A stretch of DNA of 64,000 nt from Turbatrix aceti (GCA_963969345.1 OZ017767.1:3934739-3998738), one strand, 5' to 3'; positions 1 through 11,108 are shown, counted from the first letter of the stretch. Notes: generated by a model from the sequence alone, not told the origin. Translations and numbers: made by a program.

Positions 1-2090
1 TGCGCTCCACTGGCGCCGTTGGTCCTATTTTGGGCAACCACGCCGCTACGCTCACTCTATGATGATGATGATGTACGCCCCATAAAAACAGGAAAAGCGA
101 AGCGGATGTTTGGACGCAGGACGCCCCTGCCTGCGTGCAGGGCAACCGCACGTGTAGAGGGACTCGTGTACCAAAAGAGTACGCTGCACTAATAGTCACG
201 GCCCCGACCACAGACAACCACGTAGTACTTACATCCCTGGAAGGTTAGTTGGTTGGCTCACTCTCGCGCACGGACAGGAGAAGACAAAACGGAAGAAATG
301 TGCCGGCTTGAGGCAAGGGAGACGAGACCCCGCCCTGCTTGTTGTCCCTCGTCCCCCTCGCATCGGGGCACGTGATAAATAGGTGCACGTGAGGGAGCAA
401 ACAGGCAACATCCGAGGACGCTCGCGCACCGACCTTTGGCAGGACAAACGGGGGATTTTAATACAACCAGCGAGCAAGCGTGTTTACACGGCACAAAAAA
501 TAGAGTTCCGTCTCTGAAGGCGGACAAGAAAGCGAAATTGGCCGGTGCGTGGCGTGTTCATCTGCAAGGCCGAGCCTTCCTTTGCCGCAAAAATGGCAGG
601 AAAGACGAGAAAGGTGCAGTGGAACAGAAAAGACCAGATTTTGCAGGGAATGAGCAAGATACTATGCCAAGACCGAAGCTGAAGCCGGCCTAGAAGGAGC
701 AGCGCATGAAAGTTGCTCTCTCCCTTGCCGCAAGCTGTTTTGAATAGAGCACACGCGACCGACTCCCGACGTCAACACGGTCCCCGGTCTCGCACTGCAC
801 GCTGCTTTTCTCCTCCCGGACCGCAGGCAAGCAGGAGCCGCGCTTCGCTCCTCTCGAGAACGCCACCACCCCGCCTCACGTACAAACACGCACGATGGCT
901 TCTAATCGGTCGCTAGCTCTATTTTTAGCTTCCCGCGTTTGTTTGTGTTTGTCTCGGTTGCAAGCGCGCCGCGTGTGCCGAGGCGACAAGCAAAGTCGTT
1001 GGCTGCTTGCTGCTGGAAAAAAAATTTGAAAGAAATAACAACGACCGTTGGCGCTCTCCTTCGCTGCCATCCCGCGTTTGCCGGCTGGCATTCATCTCGC
1101 ACGGGCGGCTATTTTTAGCACCTTAGCGGAAAAAAGTATTTCTGGCAACGACGACAAAATGCTTTTTTGTCGTCTTTTTTTAGCCTCATCGACGGGAGAA
1201 TACGCGCCGCCTGAGGCGAGGCAGCCCTGCTGCGTGACAACACGCACGACGACTGTCGAGACGGATGACTGGGCCAGGGACCCGAGAGGTTACGGCCAGG
1301 GATAAAAACAAGCCCGAGGACCCGACAATTTTCTTTAGTGACATTATTTTCGTCGAAAATCCATTCAAAACTTTTGTTTTTCATCCAAGTTGTTTTTTTT
1401 TCGGCGTAATTTGAAAAATTGCATTGACGCCACGCCGAAGAAAGATTGCGGAACCAAAAATTAAAGCAATTTTGCAGCACGTGTAGCTCGACTGGTTGGT
1501 TGGCAACCAGGAAGCAGAATGATGCCAACTTTTTGCACCAGGCATTCATGGAACACTGTCAGAATGGAGAAGAGACAAAATTGGCATCAAAGATCACGAA
1601 CACCCGAACACGCTGAATAGCTGAGATTGTGAACATTGTTGCCATCGGGGAAACCAGGAATATGGCTATATTTGGACTAAGAAAGTTTTTTTTGTTACAG
1701 AACCCAAAACAAGACAGAAAAAATATCAAAAAATAGCGCAAAGAATTTTGCACTACAAATTAAGACAGAAATAAATACATCAATTTGCACATCAACATAA
1801 TTCATCGTCGATCAATGCCAGCAAAACACCTATTTCATTACCGCATTTCGAACAAACACAGTAGCATTTCCAAAACAGTGCCATTCATCTAGATCCGTAA
1901 GCATCGTCCGCAACGCGCGCTGGAAACCGCAAGCTGCCGGCTGCCAATTTGCGCGCGTAAAATTTTATTCAAGGAAGCCGACACACTTGTTGTTTGTGCG
2001 TTCGATAAATCTTTCGTGCATTTTTTGTAGATCGTGTCTACATTGATCCATTTGCGCTTTATCAATCGATATTTGGTGTTTTTTACTATC
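1..2090. other. No gene recognised; upstream flank of the first gene
   Basis: No reading frame here has a recognisable domain, and none joins to its neighbours through plausible splice sites. The left part is GC-rich and the part after about 1.3 kb is AT-rich. The one clear structure is a perfect 10-bp inverted repeat (arms 1150-1159 and 1165-1174, 5-nt loop) followed directly by a run of T. The stretch probably contains the promoter of the gene starting at 2091, but no specific element can be defended. Confidence 0.5.
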
Positions 2091-4017
2091 ATGAAACCGA
2101 AACTAAACTGCGCGGCGGGAAACAAAGCAGTCGGTCGCCGCGGTGATGGCAGCAAGGCGCTCGCCAAACTCGTCACTATTCAGAAACCCAGCGTTGTGGC
2201 TGCCCAATCGGTAAGTAATCTCGCAGATGAGTTTGCGTGTTTGTACAAGAAAAGAGGCATTTACAGCTCGTGAAGAAGTACAAACGAATGAGCCAGTCGC
2301 CTTCGGTACAAATCCAGCGCTACCTGGCTGAACAGCAACAGCGGGTCATGGCTTTCGGCCAGACATTGACCGGCGAAGGCACTCGTGATGGTCGGGTGCC
2401 ATTTGCAGTCTCGTTGAAGCCAAAGAGTCTCGTGGACACGTTTTCAAAAGGTGTGTTGTCTTTTGCCCTGAAAAATTTGTTTGAAGCCTTGAAATTGACT
2501 ATTTTTGCTCATTTGAGTTTTCAAAAAATTTATTTTTCCCGCTGACCTAATTTTTTCTGGCCTGACATGATTGACATTACAGAACCCATCGTCGCGATCA
2601 CGCCCCGGAAGACCCGTTCTGGCCGGGTGTACGGCAAGACGAGACGAAGCACGCTTGTCGGCTTCGTTCTGCCTCACGTCCCTCTGCCTACGTCTGCGCC
2701 GGCGCCCGATTCTGACAGCACTCCCAAGAAGCCAGCTGCACCTCGTCCCCCCGCGCCTGTCGCTGTGGTTCCCGTCTTGCCTCCCATCGACTTTGATGCT
2801 GCCAACTCTTCAAATTTATCCGATGAGACTGCTGATGAGCTTCGAGCTCTGTCTATATCGCCGGACGCAGCGACGACCATCACTCCGAAGCTGCTTGTCC
2901 CTGAAAACCCCTTGCCTTCACAAGAAGAACTGGTGACGCCTGTTTTTGCCGGATTTCAAGGCTTTTCAACCCTCATGCCGGCTGGAAACGATATCAAGCC
3001 TTCTGAAGGCTCCAGTGGATCTCCAGAAAAGTCGACGACTGCTCCCGTGACAGCCCCAGCGCCTCAAGAACCCGAAGCGTCTGTTATGATAATTGAGGCG
3101 ACTCCTGTGACTTCCTGCCAGACGCCAGCGATTGCAACTCCTAGTTCTGACGTCCAGGTGCCGGAAAGCGAGAAAAGTAAGTTTTTTTGCAACCAAAAAT
3201 AAAAAAGTGTTGCGGTTATGTAATTTCCTGTCGAGACTAGCGAATATTTTTTCATCCTTCACAAAACAAAATCTATCAAAAACATTTTTCCAGTATCCGC
3301 CGTAGAATCCAAAGTTGCTCCGGTAAAATCTCGACGACGTAACTCAATTTTCCCCCGACAGGCGATTCGTGCAGCCATGTTCTCAGCCGTGGCCACGTGT
3401 AGCGATGGAGACGACAGCAACCTCGGGACGCCCGAAGTTTCTACAGAAACTGTGGAGGACTCGCCGGCGGTGCAGGAAGGCAGTGCCATGGAGGTCGACG
3501 AAGTCGTCGAGCCGAGGGTGAACAACGTAACCCAACGGAAGCCGCCTAAGAGGCGCCGATCCGGCAGATGGCAGCAGACTGCGAAGCGTCGATCGATTTT
3601 CGTTGAATGCGAGCCGACAGTTTCCGTCGCGCCTTCGAATTCGGCTGAAACGACCTCGCAGGCGAGTACGTTTGAAGCGACGAAGACGATCGACGGGAAG
3701 GTGTTCGTCTCGATCAAGCTGCCCAAGACAAAGAAGAAACTCAGAATACCAGAAACACTTGAGAGTACGTTTTTACTATTTTTTATGATTGTTCAACTGG
3801 AAACCTTTTTTCAGTCAACCCAAGTCTCCTCGTGGAACCCTCCATCTCGTGTCTGCGACCGTCCGACAGCCGGCAGCGATGGGATGGCCAGAAGCACTTC
3901 CGATGGGCCGATGACGCTTCTTCCGGTTCACTGACTGAAGTCAAGGAATTTGAGAACGAGTACCTCTTCCGACAGACGACGTATCGCAAGAGCTTCTTCG
4001 AACCGTCCCCCTACTGA
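2091..4017 (+). CDS. Disordered basic protein with PP1-docking-like C-terminus (unknown family)
   Basis: Five exons join in frame: 2091-2210, 2267-2450, 2583-3176, 3294-3764 and 3815-4017, giving 523 residues. All donors are GT and all acceptors AG, and the phases agree. The start is the ATG opening exon 1; upstream codons in this frame lack support. The protein is rich in Pro, Ser and Thr with basic clusters (TPRKTRSGR, SRRRNSIF, PPKRRRSGR), which suggests a nuclear or chromatin-associated, phosphorylated protein. Near the C-terminus, KHFRWADD followed by LTEVKEFE resembles the RVxF-type docking segments of protein phosphatase 1 regulators, where a [K/R]-x-hydrophobic-x-F/W core precedes an acidic stretch and an EVREFE-like tail. 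Phe sits where Val or Ile is usual, so docking is an inference. No catalytic domain is visible. The next gene begins 289 nt downstream on the same strand, so the two may form an operon. Confidence 0.75.
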
Positions 4018-4306
4018 TTCCTTCCATTCCCATGAATTCAGTATACATTGACCATTGCCCATTTTTGCTTTATCTAAGTGCTTATTTATTTTTGCTTAAA
4101 AAACATAAAAAAAAAACTAGAAAATTTATGCGTCGATAGAACAGAATATTGGATTGTATGCAAACGGAACCTTACTTTTTGGTGCTCTCGACGCGAAAAT
4201 CCCGCGGATGCTGCTCGTTTTTATTTTGCACTTTTTTGTGAAAGAATCGCCGTTTTTTTCCACGATCCGCTGTTGATGCCGTTTTGTGTGTCGGCAATTT
4301 GAGATC

Positions 4307-7300
4307 ATGGTTGTCGATGCTTCACAGAATTCACAGTTGGCGGAACTGTTGCTAGCAGGAGGTAGGGAGGTTGCCTAGACGTCTGAAAACTTGATTTTTT
4401 TTAATTTTTAGCGCCGAAATGGCCAGCGTTGAAAAAGCAGCTTATCACTCTACAGCAACAAAATGAGCTTGAAGTCCTTCTGACTGAGGTCCTGGCACTT
4501 TGTAGGCAGGGTCGGGCATTTGTGCTTCCCGAGGGGGCTTTCAACTTCTTCTCCCGCCACTTTGCCTCGATCACTTCCGTTCGTGCGAAAACGATCCTTG
4601 GACAATTCGTTGGCTTTGGGCCTGATGCTGCGGGGTGAGTTTCCCAAATTCGTATTTTTTGCATGGGTTCAGTTTGTTTTCAGGGCAACGGTTCCGCTCA
4701 TCGGACTGCTCGTCGAGAACGTTCAGTTGCTCAACGCCCACAGATTCCGGGATTCGGTTAAACTCGACGTTGTGAGGCTTCACAATGATCTGCGGGAGCA
4801 CAACAAGGATGAATTGGCCGACAGACTGCTTCTGCCTTTGGTCAGCGTTTTGCTATTCGAAATGGCGCTTCTCGATGGCATGAGCCCGGAAAAAATCGAA
4901 AATGTCTGGCTCGAAATCCGTGAGCCCAAACAGGTTTGTTTTATTTATTTTCGTATTTTCTGATTCATATGGCATATTTCCAGTCTCGATCAGTGTACCT
5001 GTTCATGTCCTACGTTTTCTACAGCAGTCTGGGCAAATCCGACCTGGCCAAGTCGATGGAAGACGACTTTTGTCGGTCATCGACGAGTTTTTCAAGCCAG
5101 GTTTGCATTTTCAAAATATAAAATGTGAAAACGGTAAAAATAAATTTTTCAGCTCATTGAATACATGGAACCTTTTATCCACGTGCCGGTATTTGCGTTT
5201 TCCGACTCCCACGTGAAATCATTCCTCGGCCTTCTGCTGGACCACTACTTTGCCTCGAAGGACCTCTCCTGCCCGCTGATCACCTTGCTCCTAGCCAACC
5301 CAGAAGTGAGAAGCACGCATCTGGTTGCCGTGGATAAGCGACTCATGCTCGGCCTGGTCTCCTGCATTTTGCGGCACGTCCCCGAAGTGCTCCCCCCGAC
5401 GGCAAAGTGGTCCCAGGATGCCCACAAGGACCTTCTCAAGCAAGTCGACGCGCTCTGGACTACCGACATTACCCCTGAACTCTTGGGAAATCTGTTTTCA
5501 TCTGTCGTCGACTTTTTTGCACCTCTGAGCAACGCGAATCTCAGGAAGTTTTTGTTTTTGACAAAAGCGGTTTTGGATATTGCCGAAGTCGTTCCCGGGA
5601 TGTCAGCCGACGCCCACGCTATCCTGACCGCTGGAATCATGCCTGCGGTCGTGATGATGACCACCCAGGAAACCCTCGAGAGTCTGGTGCCCGTGCTGCA
5701 CTCTATGACGCTGCTGGTGACGAAGCTGCCGGTTGAGTACGTTTCTGAGTTGAGCGAACATCGGGATAGCGTTCATTCGTTCCTCGCTGTTGCTGTCAGG
5801 GTGAGTTGAAGCTCAAATTTTTATTTTCACGGCCAGGTAACCGTCTGGCCCTTCCAGAAGCTGGCATCCAAACCATCCTGTCACGACTCAGTCGCCCGAC
5901 TGCTGACTGCTTTCCTCCGAGACGACTGGTCCTTCATCAAAGCCCTGCCCAAACTCGTAATTTCCGAATCGAACACTCCTCTGCAAAAACTGTTTCTCAA
6001 CGCGTTGGCAACTACGGACGCCGTAAAATCCCTGCAACTGGGGTATTCGTTGGTCTGCTTCAAAGCGCTGCTCGGCGTCTACGAAGCCGAAGCCGCCGGC
6101 ATCAAAGAAGGCGAATTCAAGCCGAGGAAAGGACTCACTTTTGTGAGTTTTTTTACTTCATTCGAGGTCAATTTTTATGGACGACCGTTTTTCAGCTGGC
6201 GAGAAGTCTCGAGCCGATCTTGAGGAAGGCCTCTCCCGCTGATTTGGCATCCCAGAAAGACCAACAACTGGTTTTGGTCACTTTGGGACTCTTCACCGTC
6301 GGACTGCGACTTGTCAGGCTGTGCCACCTGGCGGGATGTGATGCCGAAATCACTGCTGGCTTGCGGGAAGTTGCTGCCAGCTTTGTCGACGGGTATTTTG
6401 AGTTTGACCTTTTTGCGAAAGCTATTACGGATCCAGGTGGCGTGGATGGCAGTGCAGAAGCCTTGGTCGAAGGCTTACTTGTTGGAGGTTTGTTTTTTCA
6501 TGGCTGAGGTGGGGCTTACTTACGTAGAGACACTTTTCAGGACGGTACATCGATCGCGCCGAACTCCTGTCTTCCAGCCGAGGGCTGGTGACCCTGGCGA
6601 GCAATCTCGAAGACAGTTTGCCTATAATGGAGCGAATTTCGATCTCTCTCGACACCAAAACCTGCCTTGAGGCTCTCATCCAGGTGTTGCTTGACTACCC
6701 GCCTTCAACTTTGGCTGCCCTGGATCAGGCCCTGAAGAGCGAAATCAAGGAAGACCCCGAGGAATACAAACCTGCTAAAAAGAAGAGAAAATCCGGCGGA
6801 AAGAAATTCCATCAACCAAAAGCCGCCGGAAAGGTCGAAGCCGTCTGCACTATTGTCGATGTCCTTGTCCGTCGCCTGCAAAGTCTGGAAGAAGCTGTCC
6901 TGGAAACGGTGGCACCGAGCGTGCTTAAATACGCTTTCAGCGTTTTCTTGGACTTTGGATGTCAGTCCCCGAGGGCACTTGGCTTGGCAACGACTTGTTT
7001 GAAGGTGAGTGCTTGGAAAAGAGGGGATTTTGCTTAAAATCACTTTCAGATCACAAAGAACACCTCGGTGTCGACCGGGGACCTGGTGAATCCCGTCGTA
7101 ATGTCCCTGACAGCGATGCTTGCCGATCAGAGGCTTCAGAAGCGAGCCGACGTCCTTCTGACCGAGTTGAAGAAGAGCATCGCTGTTGCTCAGTTTGTCA
7201 GAGCCGCTCTCGAGCCGTTCGTGTTGCAGCATCAGTTGCCGACGTTTGGATACCTGTTGTCGTCGTTGATCGCTTCGGTGGGTTTTAAAATGTTTTTTTC

Positions 7301-7689
7301 GCCAATCAAGGCATCTTATGGTATTTCAGCTGTCCACGTACCGTCGATTCATCACAGAATTTCAAGAGGGCACGCACACGGCGACGATGGCGTACGTCCG
7401 GGAGGCGAGGGAGCGCTGCGATCGCTTCGCCGTCATCCTCGCGTCCATCACCAAGCATCTCGCAGCCCAGAAGTCGTCTATCCGCCAGCTGCTGCCGTTC
7501 ATCGCGTCCAACTGCCTGACCGGCGAGCGCGAACCCAGCCTCCCTATGCACCACCTCCTGACTGGCGCCTCGAAGCAGGGCGTCTCTTTCCTCTCCAACG
7601 CACTCCCCAACGTCGAAAAGCAGAGACTGACTGTCATGTTTCCGAGTTTCATCTCATCTACTGCCGACCGAGACCGAGATCGACTGTGA
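4307..7689 (+). CDS. Large alpha-helical protein of unknown family (possible nucleolar/URB2-like)
   Basis: Ten exons join in frame: 4307-4361, 4412-4634, 4684-4933, 4984-5100, 5153-5800, 5858-6142, 6196-6487, 6541-7004, 7050-7277 and 7330-7689, giving 973 residues. Exon 6 could start instead at 5837, which adds seven residues but leaves an intron of only 36 nt, so 5858 is preferred. The product is Leu/Ala-rich and almost entirely helical, like a HEAT/ARM-type solenoid, with no transmembrane segment. A lysine-rich stretch around PAKKKRKSGGKK (about residue 690) looks like a nuclear localisation signal. The C-terminal region (a YRRF..E segment, an ARERCDRFA helix, then a VSFLSNALPN segment) vaguely recalls the URB2 C-terminal domain. 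FANCI and FANCD2 were considered without a convincing match. The family is therefore left open. A poly(A) signal follows at 7763. Confidence 0.75.
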
Positions 7690-7714
7690 TAATTCTGAAC
7701 ATTTTTTGTTGAGT

Positions 7715-7732
7715 TTTATTTTTGTTTTTATT
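7715..7732 (-). terminator. Poly(A) signals of the KCNE-like gene
   Basis: Two AATAAA hexamers on the minus strand (TTTATT at 7715-7720 and 7727-7732 on the plus strand) lie 68-85 nt beyond the stop at 7800. They sit inside the 3' untranslated region of the plus-strand gene, so the two convergent transcripts probably overlap at their tails. Confidence 0.6.
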
Positions 7733-7762
7733 TTTTTCTAGCTGATGACTTTTGTTGTTATG

Positions 7763-7768
7763 AATAAA
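7763..7768 (+). terminator. Poly(A) signal of the 4307-7689 gene
   Basis: A canonical AATAAA lies 74 nt after the stop codon at 7687-7689. The site is only about 32 nt from the end of the convergent coding region on the other strand. Confidence 0.7.
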
Positions 7769-7799
7769 CACGTATTTTATGTTTAGTGAAAACGCCCTT

Positions 7800-8349
7800 T
7801 CAAGCGACCCTTTCACTGCGGATATAAATATTCATTTCCTCGCTGCAATCGTTGTCGTCATCGTTTTTAGAGTCCGTGGAAGAGTTTTCGTCTTTTCTCA
7901 CACTTTCCTCTGCCGTTTCGTAGTCTTCATCGATCGGAGAAAGGGTATTTTCTGAGGAAACGTACGGCAGTGTCACGGAATCAGCGGGTATGTTTTCAAT
8001 TTTGTCTGGCAGAGGAGGTGCCGGCGGTTGCGGGGGCGGCGGCGGTGGCGTTAGCGGAGGTGGAAACAAATCTGTAGGCCTCACTATTTCGATTCTCTGT
8101 GGATCACAAACTTTTACCGACTTGAAAGGTTTTTTGGAGTCGTCATCGTCTTTCTCAATCGCCTTCCTGCGGCGCTCCATGGTGCCGTACATCGCATTGA
8201 GGATGACCACCGTGACTAGATAGCCTGCAAAAAAAGAACTGACGGGACCGACCTACATATCTTTGTAAGTTTGACCTACCTATGATACAATATATGAGGA
8301 TATTCTGATGATTGTTGCTGCCTGAATCAGCGGTAAAGACGGGAGCCAT
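7800..8349 (-). CDS. KCNE/MPS-like single-pass membrane protein, putative potassium-channel beta subunit
   Basis: Two exons, 8280-8349 and 7800-8224, join at a phase-1 intron to give 164 residues. The protein has a short extracellular-type N-terminus of about 16 residues with no signal peptide. One hydrophobic segment follows (about residues 17-34, ILIYCIIGYLVTVVILNAM), then a basic stop-transfer MERRRK. The remainder is a long cytoplasmic tail with a proline run (PPPLTPPPPPPQPPAPPLP, a likely SH3/EVH1/profilin ligand) and an acidic Ser/Asp-rich end. This layout matches the KCNE/MiRP family and its nematode MPS members, which assemble with Kv channels. Primary-sequence signal for the family is weak, so the call rests on topology and on position: it lies 259 nt downstream of a Shaw channel on the same strand. 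An unrelated single-pass adaptor is the main alternative. Confidence 0.6.
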
Positions 8350-8401
8350 TTAGCCAAATGGAACATAAAACGCAGCGAAATGAAGAGAAGAGGAACGGCC
8401 G

Positions 8402-8407
8402 TTTATT
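8402..8407 (-). terminator. Candidate poly(A) signal of the Shaw channel gene
   Basis: The minus strand carries AATAAA here, about 200 nt after the channel stop codon and about 50 nt before the ATG of the KCNE-like gene. Such close spacing is typical of nematode operons. No strong TTTCAG acceptor is visible directly before the downstream ATG, which weakens the operon reading. Confidence 0.4.
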
Positions 8408-8608
8408 CGAGATCGAAACGTATACGTATTCTGGGCAATGGGAATCATGAGACCAAGGGGCCTCACTCGGGAACGGAAGGAGGAGGAGGAGGAAGAAACA
8501 AACAAACATTGGGGCGGGCGTTGCAGAGCTGGTGAAAGTGTCATATGTCGAGGGTGAACACGCTGTCATCATGCATCAACTAGTCGTGAAGGCGCTTGTG
8601 TCGAACGG

Positions 8609-11108
8609 TCACATCTTGGCGGCGGCCATGCCGATGCGGGGGCCGTTCGAGTGGTTGAGCAAGGGAGTCGTGATTTCGTGCTGGTTTGCGGCCTTGGTCG
8701 AGGCGAGCAGCATCTGGCGTCTCTGCTGCGCGATGGGCTGCTGCTTGACCTGCAACGGATCAGGGCTTGTCAGTCGCGCCGGAGCCGGCGGAGGTGGGGC
8801 ACGGAGGTGGAGGGAACGCACCTGGTCGACGTTGAGCACGGCACGCTTCTTCTTGGGCATCTTGGATCTCGCCTGCGTGTGCGAGTAGTACATGGCAAAG
8901 TTGCTCACGATGACCGGCACGGGGAGGGCGATGGTCAGCACGCCCGCGAGCGCGCAGATCGAGCCTATCAGGCGGCCCAGGTAGGTGTGTGGTGTTCTAA
9001 AGAGCTCATTGTAATGCATACAAAAAATAAATCAACGAAATTGCTTTAAAATTTTAAAAGAGTGTGTGAACTCCTAAGAAAAGTCCATTTAGGAGAACAA
9101 ATTCACTCACATGTCGCCGTAGCCTATCTGAAACACCAAAAAAGTTAGTTATTTCAATTCAACAGAAAAAGACTCACAGTGGTCATGGTGACACAAGCCC
9201 ACCACAAACCAAGTGGTATGGACTGGAACTGGTTGTCCGGGTTGACTTCGACGCGTTCCGCGTAGTACACGAGGGACGCGAAGACGACGATGCCGAGCAC
9301 GAGGAAGAATACAAGCAGCATCAGCTCCTTGGCACTCGCCCTGCAAATCAATCGCAGTTTTTTTCACACCTTTTTCCAAAACAAGAATCTCACCTGAAGG
9401 TGTGCATGAGAATCTTCAGGCCCTGAGAGTGCTGCGTGAGCTTGAACAGCCTCATGATACGAATAATAGAAAAGAATTCAAGATCCGCCGGCGCGCCGAA
9501 CGACGTCGTGAGCAGGAGATCGATGTAGAAAGTGAGCGTGGCGACGATGTCGATAATGTTCACAGGCGCTTTGAAGTACTTGATCTTGGACGGACTGGAG
9601 ATGAATCTGACAATGATCTCGATGGTGAACCAGACGTTGCAGATGGCCTCCACAATGATGAAACTCGGATGCGGTTTGCTGCTTTTCTGGTCGATGCCGA
9701 TCGTCTCCGTCCGATATTTGCACGTCGACGTCTGCCGCCTCTCCCTCCCGCCCCTACCCCCGCCCCGGTCTCTGCCCCGACCGCTGTCGTAGTCCTCGTC
9801 TTCGACGTCATCCGAGCCCCGGCCCCGCAACTCGTGCTGCTCTGCGACTATGACTTCGTTGCGATCCGGTTCCCTGTGACGACCGGGATGCCGACCGGTG
9901 GTGTTGTGGATCGTAATAGAGTCAATTTCATATACCCGGAGTCCGGGGTGCGTTTTGAGACAGAAAACGACGATTGCCACGATGAGGAAGAAAACCGAGA
10001 TGACCGCAATCACCTGAAAACAGACAAATATGCGTATAAATTTGCCGAAGGAAGGATATTTGGTGATTTGTGTTCAAAAAAAGTTCAACAGCCACGAGAA
10101 AGCGTAGCTGCCGCGTCCTGAACAGCACGTGGCTACGCGATGCGTCTCCGCGAGCAGGACAACAACAAATATTCCACTTGTAATTAATTGCCGGCGGCAA
10201 AGACCGCAGTCATCTCTGAACTGCGGCCTCTCCAATTTTTTTGTGGAATTATTTAAAATTGTTTCCTTGCTTTCAGGAAGATCGATATGCTCTACTTTTT
10301 TCAGGCCACCGGCTGTTCGAGCAGGTATGCATGACTCACCTTGGCGGCAGTAGAAGAGCTGGGCTCATCAAAAAGTCTCCATAACTTGGGCTTGATCTTC
10401 TGCCAGATGCTGAGGCTCTGGTTGTGGTAGTCATCCTCCCAGCCAAATGTTTTGTAGAGTTCTTCCTTGTTGTTCAACTTCTCGATGTCGACGTCGAGTT
10501 TTTCAAGGGTCGAAAGCACGTCCTGCGTGTCTCGATGCTGAGTGTACGTCATCCAGCAGCATGGCTCGACTTCATTTGGGTCCAGGCCCCAGTACTGCAA
10601 CAATGAGTATCAGTACAACTATTTTTTTTAGTTTCCCAATCCCTTCTTAAAATCCTGCATTGTCCTGTTTTCGTCCTTTTTTGTCAACACTCGGTCAAAA
10701 CGTTCAAAACATCTCTGGCACTCTGCAGGGGGCATCCAGACATTGATGTCACATCGAACGTCGGCACGAAAAAAAAGTAAAGCTTCTTTCCTACCTTCAA
10801 TTCCTCTTCAAACAACGGTCCGCACACGTCAACTGAAATCGAATTTGTATTATATAATATTAAAACAGGAAACAAAAATCTAAAATCTCACGTGGATAAT
10901 GCAGAGTGCCCGTACGGTAATAATTGAGAATTTGAGCAAAGACTCCGGGATGTCGATCAAAAAAGTACTCGTTGAGAACGGGATCATAGTTGGCGAGGGA
11001 AGTCGTGAGCCGGGACAGCCTCGTGGCTGGGATCTTCTTGAGTGTGTGTTTATACGTCTCGTGTCTGACGCCACCGACATTCAGAATTACCCGGTACTCG
11101 CTGTCCAT
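8609..11108 (-). CDS. egl-36: Shaw-type (Kv3 family) voltage-gated potassium channel
   Basis: Seven exons: 10892-11108, 10795-10832, 10340-10594, 9394-10013, 9178-9340, 9111-9127 and 8609-8996, giving 565 residues. The T1 tetramerisation domain (about 3-100; [14 protein letters not shown], then CGPLFEEEL) is followed by S1 (171-190), S2 (287-310), S3 (321-340), S4 (348-371), S5, the pore with filter TTIGYGD (430-436) and S6 with the PVPVIVSNF gate. S3-S6 are very close to Drosophila Shaw. In S4 the outer charges are replaced ([11 protein letters not shown]), as in Shaw channels of weak voltage dependence, and the charge after KLT is Gln. The S1-S2 linker carries an Arg/Gly/Asp-rich insertion. 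The filter is encoded by a 17-nt microexon. A 72-nt in-frame segment of the last exon (VRSLHLR...DPLQ) is bounded by GTGCGT and TTGCAG and may be spliced out, leaving 541 residues. A TTTCAG acceptor lies 10 nt before the chosen ATG; an ATG at 11135 is the alternative. Confidence 0.93.

Noticed and set aside
1115..1549. 144-codon frame on the minus strand
   Set aside because: Composition is irregular, no domain is visible, and no splice partners or promoter support it.
9402..10121. 239-codon plus-strand frame
   Set aside because: It is antisense to the S1-S4 exon of the Shaw channel.
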